DNA from: JAOTWJ01 sp036398175
GTDB lineage: Bacteria; Gemmatimonadota; Gemmatimonadetes; Gemmatimonadales; GWC2-71-9
Direction of reading: 5' to 3'
DNA length: 64,000 bases
Assembly (NCBI GenBank): GCA_036398175.1
Contig: DASWHL010000064.1
Coordinates: 1-64,000 of the forward strand
In this document: positions 60,661 through 64,000 of the stretch, piece by piece
Numbering within the stretch: position 1 is the first letter of the stretch
How the letters are laid out: each line of letters opens with the position of its first letter
Notes under the pieces: generated by a model
Told to the model about the DNA's origin: nothing
Database searches by the model: none
Seen by the model: the letters and a program-made list of their open reading frames with translations, nothing else
Translations under genes and position numbers: made by a program

Positions 60661-61770
60661 ATGAAGTTCACGATCACACGGGAACGGTTGCAGGAAGGCC
60701 TCCTCGCGGTAGCGAACGCGGTGCCGAGCAAGACGACCCTGCCGGTACTCGCCAATATCCTGGTGGAAGCGGTTGATGGCGGGATCCGGCTCTCCGGTAC
60801 CGACCTCGATATCGCCGTGAGCACGGTGGTCCCGGCCGAAGTGGACGCGGAGGGGGCGGTGACGCTTCCGGCCCGCAAGCTCGTCGAGATCGTCCGTGAG
60901 CTCCCCAGCGCGGCCATCCGGATCACGGCCGCCGGCGAGCAGCGGGTCAACCTCGAGTGTGGACGGTCACGGTTCAAGCTGCTCGGGATCCCACGTGACG
61001 AGTTCCCCTCCTTTCCGGGCGTCAAGTTCGAGGGTGGCTGGAAGGTCGCCTCCGGTGACCTCCAGAAGCTCATCGGGCACGTGGCGTTTGCGGCATCCAC
61101 GGAAGAGAGCCGGCCCATCCTGAACGGTGTGCTGTGGGAGTTGCGGAAGGAGCAGATGCGCATGGTGGCTACGAACGGCCACCGGCTGGCACGAATGGAC
61201 GTGGCGGTAAGCGGGAGCACCGAGTCCGGAGACTTCATCGTTCCACCCAAGGCGCTGGACCAGATCCGGCGGCTGTTCGGGGCGGCGGACGAGATCGAGA
61301 TTGCCCGGAGCGAGAATCACCTGGGCTTCCGCTGCGGCCGTACGTACGTGTATACGCGCCTCATCGAGGGACCCTATCCCAACTACGAGCAGGTCATCCC
61401 GCGGGACAACGATCGGGTGGCGGTAATAGACAAGCAGGCGCTGGCATCCACGTTGCGGCGTGTGGGCGTCGTGGCGAGCGATCAGACGCATCGCGTTCGG
61501 CTGGGCTTCGCGGCGGGCAACCTCAAATTCACCGTCAGCACGCCGGACCTGGGTGAAGCCCACGACGAGATGGCGGTCAGCTACGACGGCGAACCGCTCG
61601 AGATCGGCTTCAACGCCAACTATCTGCTCGAGATTCTGAAGTACATCCCCACGGATGAGGTGCGGCTGACGATGAAGGCGCCCGAGCGTGCGGCGACGCT
61701 GGAGCCGGCCGGGTGGGACGACCCCGCTTCCTACCTCTGCCTGGTGATGCCGCTGCGCCTCGTGGACTGA
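60661..61770 (+). CDS. dnaN: DNA polymerase III beta subunit (sliding clamp)
   Basis: 369 residues with the three-domain clamp fold. Typical landmarks are MKFTITRERLQEGLLAVANAVPSKTTLPVLANILVEA, FPSFPGVKFEGG, ATNGHRLARMDV and the C-terminal peptide-binding end YLCLVMPLRL. The dimeric ring tethers polymerase to DNA. It is the standard neighbour of dnaA and has AAGG 6 nt before ATG. Confidence 0.99.
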   Translation: MKFTITRERLQEGLLAVANAVPSKTTLPVLANILVEAVDGGIRLSGTDLDIAVSTVVPAEVDAEGAVTLPARKLVEIVRELPSAAIRITAAGEQRVNLECGRSRFKLLGIPRDEFPSFPGVKFEGGWKVASGDLQKLIGHVAFAASTEESRPILNGVLWELRKEQMRMVATNGHRLARMDVAVSGSTESGDFIVPPKALDQIRRLFGAADEIEIARSENHLGFRCGRTYVYTRLIEGPYPNYEQVIPRDNDRVAVIDKQALASTLRRVGVVASDQTHRVRLGFAAGNLKFTVSTPDLGEAHDEMAVSYDGEPLEIGFNANYLLEILKYIPTDEVRLTMKAPERAATLEPAGWDDPASYLCLVMPLRLVD

Positions 61771-61779
61771 GGAGCGCCG

Positions 61780-62625
61780 TCAGCGGAAGCGCCTGCTGGC
61801 CTGCGCCAGCAGGCTGGCCGTGGTGAGGGTGTTGGAGCCGTTCTCCCGCCCACCCACGACGAGACTCGCGAGGTAGTCGGCGCCCACCGCCAGGCCGAGT
61901 AACACGCGGCGGACGTCGAACCCGTCGTCCAGTTCGATGGCACCCGTGGCGGCAATGGGCACCGTTCCCGGCGTGCGGATGCGGAGCCCGCCACGGTACC
62001 TCATCAGGTATCCGCTTCCGATCTCCTGATTCTGGGCTCTGATCTCCGCGTCGAGGCCCACGATTCCCTGCAGCGTTGTCCAGGACAGGCCCGCCGCTCC
62101 GGTGAAGCGGAGCGACGAGTCTCGCACTGTCGGTTGGCCGAGGTGCTCGACCCCGATCGCGAGGTCGAGGCCCCGCGCGAGCATGTAGCGCAGCCCCAGA
62201 TCCACGTCCTGTTTGCGCTCGGCTCCGCTGTAGAGGCTGACGGCCGCGCCGATGGCGAGCCGGCCGCGACCACGCCCGAACCCGAGGCGCCAGGTGTTCC
62301 CGCCGAGCGAAATCAGGCTATCGCCGTCCGCGTCCGGGATATGGAAGCCATCGTGCCGGAAGGCGAATCCGAAGCCGCGGCTGTTGAAGCCGATGGTGTA
62401 CTGGGCCAGGGGGTAGCTGGCGTCGGGATCCCGCTCCAGCATGGCCTCGAGCATGAGGGAGGCCTCGTTGACGATCCCGAGCGCGGCGGGGTTCACCCAC
62501 AGCGCACGGGCGCCCCACACGGACGCGGAGTAGAGATGGTCCGCGGATCGCGGGCCGCGATACTGCGCGGCGGCGGAGCCCGCCCACGTGGTGATGGCGA
62601 GGAGCAGGAGCGGGAATCGAATCAT
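61780..62625 (-). CDS. Outer-membrane barrel-like protein (PorV/FadL-like texture)
   Basis: 281 residues. Signal MIRFPLLLLAITTWAGSAAAQ. The mature protein begins YRGPRSADHLYSASVWGARALWVNPAALGIV, which resembles the start of PorV/PorQ and FadL-type barrels (aromatic-Ala-NPA motif), and continues with alternating strands, some 12-14 in total, ending in ASRRFR. The terminal residue is not aromatic. It overlaps the upstream lipoprotein gene by 1 nt, suggesting a joint envelope role. Confidence 0.75.
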   Translation of the reverse strand: MIRFPLLLLAITTWAGSAAAQYRGPRSADHLYSASVWGARALWVNPAALGIVNEASLMLEAMLERDPDASYPLAQYTIGFNSRGFGFAFRHDGFHIPDADGDSLISLGGNTWRLGFGRGRGRLAIGAAVSLYSGAERKQDVDLGLRYMLARGLDLAIGVEHLGQPTVRDSSLRFTGAAGLSWTTLQGIVGLDAEIRAQNQEIGSGYLMRYRGGLRIRTPGTVPIAATGAIELDDGFDVRRVLLGLAVGADYLASLVVGGRENGSNTLTTASLLAQASRRFR

Positions 62626-63461
62626 CAGTCCACTCGGCGAAGAGTATCGGTGCGAACCTGGGTGAGCGGAATGCGCAGCCCCGTCCCCGGCAGCTCGATG
62701 GCGAGCCGCAGCGTGTCCTCGCGGAGCCCGAGGGCAACCACGCCGTCCGGCGTGACATACTGCCGGACGTGGCTGGTGCCGGTACCCGCCATCGTGATCC
62801 ACTGGCCGGCCCGCTCGCCTTCGCCCGAGAGGGTGTAGTCGGTCTCGCTCGTGAGCGGCAGGACCTGCCGGCCGTCGAACTCGATCCAGGCCGCCGCACC
62901 GTGGTGCCGTCCGCGCGCCTCGATCGTGATCGGGATCCCGGCGGTGCGGCCGGTGGCGAGCGTCGTGTCCAGCCAGGTCGCGCCCGGGGTGGCGCCAGCG
63001 GTGGGTGTGCGCGGCAGCAGCTCGTGCATCCGCAGCCCGAGCTGATCGAGCAGCGGGTTCTCGTCCGCCGGCCCGGTCACGTCCCGGACCGCGCCGTTCC
63101 ACGAGACGTCGGCCCGAAACCGCGCGCCGGCCGCCGAGGCCACGGCCGCGGGCGACACGCCGGCATCGCCGGAGACGGCCACCGAATCCACGGCCGCGTC
63201 GAGGGCGAAGCCCGTGGGCGTCGAATCCAGCGCGACGGTGAAACGCGTGCGGGTCACGGCGTCCGTGACGATCAAGTGGCCGTGATAGCCCTGTTCGACG
63301 TGGCGGTGCTCGACCAGCCGAAACCGGGCCAGGACGGGCGTGATCCGCACGGCGGCCGGTGGTGCGGGGGCCGGCGGGCCGGCCCGTGGCCCGCAGGCCG
63401 CCAGGGCGAGGAGCGCGATGAGCGGCGCGGGCGGCGTCCGGGGGATCTGCGTGGGAAACAT
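62625..63461 (-). CDS. Secreted lipoprotein of unknown function
   Basis: 278 residues. A lipobox (ALAAC) follows a short hydrophobic segment. The mature part is beta-rich with tandem similar halves (FTVALDSTPTGFALDAAVDSVAVSG and IPITIEARGRHHGAAAWIEFDGRQVLPL), like DUF-type carrier or lipocalin-related folds. ATG 63461 lies only 10 nt after the end of rnpB on the same strand, with no terminator or promoter between, so it is probably transcribed from the rnpB promoter. No Shine-Dalgarno sequence is evident. Confidence 0.75.
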   Translation of the reverse strand: MFPTQIPRTPPAPLIALLALAACGPRAGPPAPAPPAAVRITPVLARFRLVEHRHVEQGYHGHLIVTDAVTRTRFTVALDSTPTGFALDAAVDSVAVSGDAGVSPAAVASAAGARFRADVSWNGAVRDVTGPADENPLLDQLGLRMHELLPRTPTAGATPGATWLDTTLATGRTAGIPITIEARGRHHGAAAWIEFDGRQVLPLTSETDYTLSGEGERAGQWITMAGTGTSHVRQYVTPDGVVALGLREDTLRLAIELPGTGLRIPLTQVRTDTLRRVD

Positions 63462-63471
63462 GGGCACCGTG

Positions 63472-63849
63472 GGAAGCGGACGTGGCGGGGCTGTAAGCCG
63501 AGTTCTGTGGTCCGTTGCCGGACCGACGGTCATCTCTCTCGGATGGCGGTCGCCCGCCACCTCTAGCAGCCTACCCGCGGCTCAGGCGGTCCGGGCCGGA
63601 CCATCGCCGCCTATTTGGCCTTGCTCCGACTGGGGGTTGCCGTGCCACGCGCTGTTACCAGGCGTGCGGTGGGCTCTTACCCCACCGTTTCACCCTTACC
63701 TGCGTGAGCAGGCGGTTTGTTTTCTGTGGCCCTGTCCGTCGCCTCGCGGCGCCCAGGCGTTACCTGGCAGTCTGCCCTGTGGAGCTCGGACTTTCCTCGA
63801 CCAGCGCCGAAGCCCTGGACGCGACCGTCCACCCCACCACTCCGCTTCC
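63472..63849 (-). ncRNA. rnpB: RNase P RNA (class A)
   Basis: About 378 nt. The conserved core elements are in order on the minus strand: GAGGAAAGTCCGAGCTCC, CAGACTGCCAGGTAAC, ACAGAAAACAAACCGCC, GGTAAGGGTGAAACGGTG, GTAAGAGCCCACC, GGAGCAAGGCCAAATAGG and the 3' signature ACAGAACTCGGCTTACA. The ends are set by the P1 helix: GGAAGCGGA-GTGGTGGGG at the 5' end pairs with CCCCGCCAC-TCCGCTTCC at the 3' end. It processes tRNA 5' ends together with RnpA. Confidence 0.97.
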
Positions 63850-63855
63850 ATCCGC

Positions 63856-63884
63856 AAGATAGCCGACCCGTGCCCGGCAGTGCA
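63856..63884 (-). promoter_or_regulatory. rnpB promoter
   Basis: TATCTT at 63861-63856 lies exactly 6 nt before the first base of the P1 helix (63849), and TGCACT is found 17 nt further upstream. This fixes the -10 to start-site distance used in this genome. Confidence 0.7.
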
Positions 63885-64000
63885 CCCGTCCGGCGCTCGA
63901 ACGGTCCGCTTCGCAATCCGACCGCCCGCTCGTTGGGAAGCTGCGGGTGGGCGGTGATGCGGTGTTGAGCCTCCCCCCCGAGACTCGTGGCGAACGCTCG

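Noticed and set aside
63340..63968. Several plus- and minus-strand frames over 63.3-64.0 kb
   Set aside because: They lie across the RNase P RNA gene, and their composition follows the RNA structure.

Overview
The window is very GC-rich bacterial chromosome with dense, mostly chromosomal-type genes and no phage, insertion sequence or CRISPR array that I can recognise. The dnaA-dnaN replication-origin neighbourhood, GWxTD-domain and TonB/SPOR/Omp85 envelope proteins (a Gram-negative outer membrane), many GTG starts and several DUF4388/zinc-ribbon proteins fit a Gemmatimonadota-like organism. That placement is inference: no ribosomal RNA is present to prove it.

Layout. 1-8.0 kb: a truncated gene, a large DUF4388 (PATAN) membrane protein, a LolA-fold secreted protein, an S41 protease lipoprotein carrying an exact internal duplication, and a cation/proton antiporter fused to stress and PTS-EIIA domains. 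8.1-17.3 kb: YbjQ family, an Omp85-like barrel, a dinucleotide-binding reductase, glnA, zinc-ribbon and pseudopilin genes, a MerR regulator, LemA plus an M48 protease, and an AbrB-VapC toxin-antitoxin pair with a clear operator. 17.5-26.6 kb: a PlsB-like acyltransferase, a roughly 780 bp gene-poor island, small uncharacterised genes, and a substrate-binding lipoprotein coupled to a chemoreceptor. 26.6-38.3 kb: tandem signal peptidases, a TolB-like propeller, ctaB, a proline-catabolism dehydrogenase, a two-component system, an atypical D-aminoacylase relative with an overlapping arginine-rich microprotein, and tRNA-Phe. 38.4-42.9 kb: a short HemG-like oxidase, upp, a NUDIX hydrolase, an ECF sigma factor and an anti-sigma-like protein. 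42.9-55.2 kb: a tightly packed run holA, SPOR, mutS, TonB-domain lipoprotein, CBS, QueD, ddl, rhomboid, macro domain, GWxTD protein, HExxH protein and a 71-residue protein, mostly with 1-4 nt overlaps. 55.2-64.0 kb: the classical origin block in divergent order (mnmE, yidC, yidD, rnpA, rpmH on minus; dnaA, dnaN on plus), two outer-envelope proteins and the RNase P RNA gene rnpB.

Two genome-wide habits stand out. First, many genes have a sigma70-type -10 hexamer only 6-8 nt before the start codon and no Shine-Dalgarno sequence. The rnpB gene, whose 5' end is fixed by its P1 helix, has the same 6 nt spacing, so these genes probably make leaderless mRNAs. Second, several gene ends carry hairpins built from 7- or 8-bp tandem units facing their own inverted copies, with a different unit at each locus. 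Other points of note are a CTG-initiated rnpA overlapping rpmH, a D-aminoacylase relative lacking the usual HxH metal site, and a HemG-like protein shortened in its middle.
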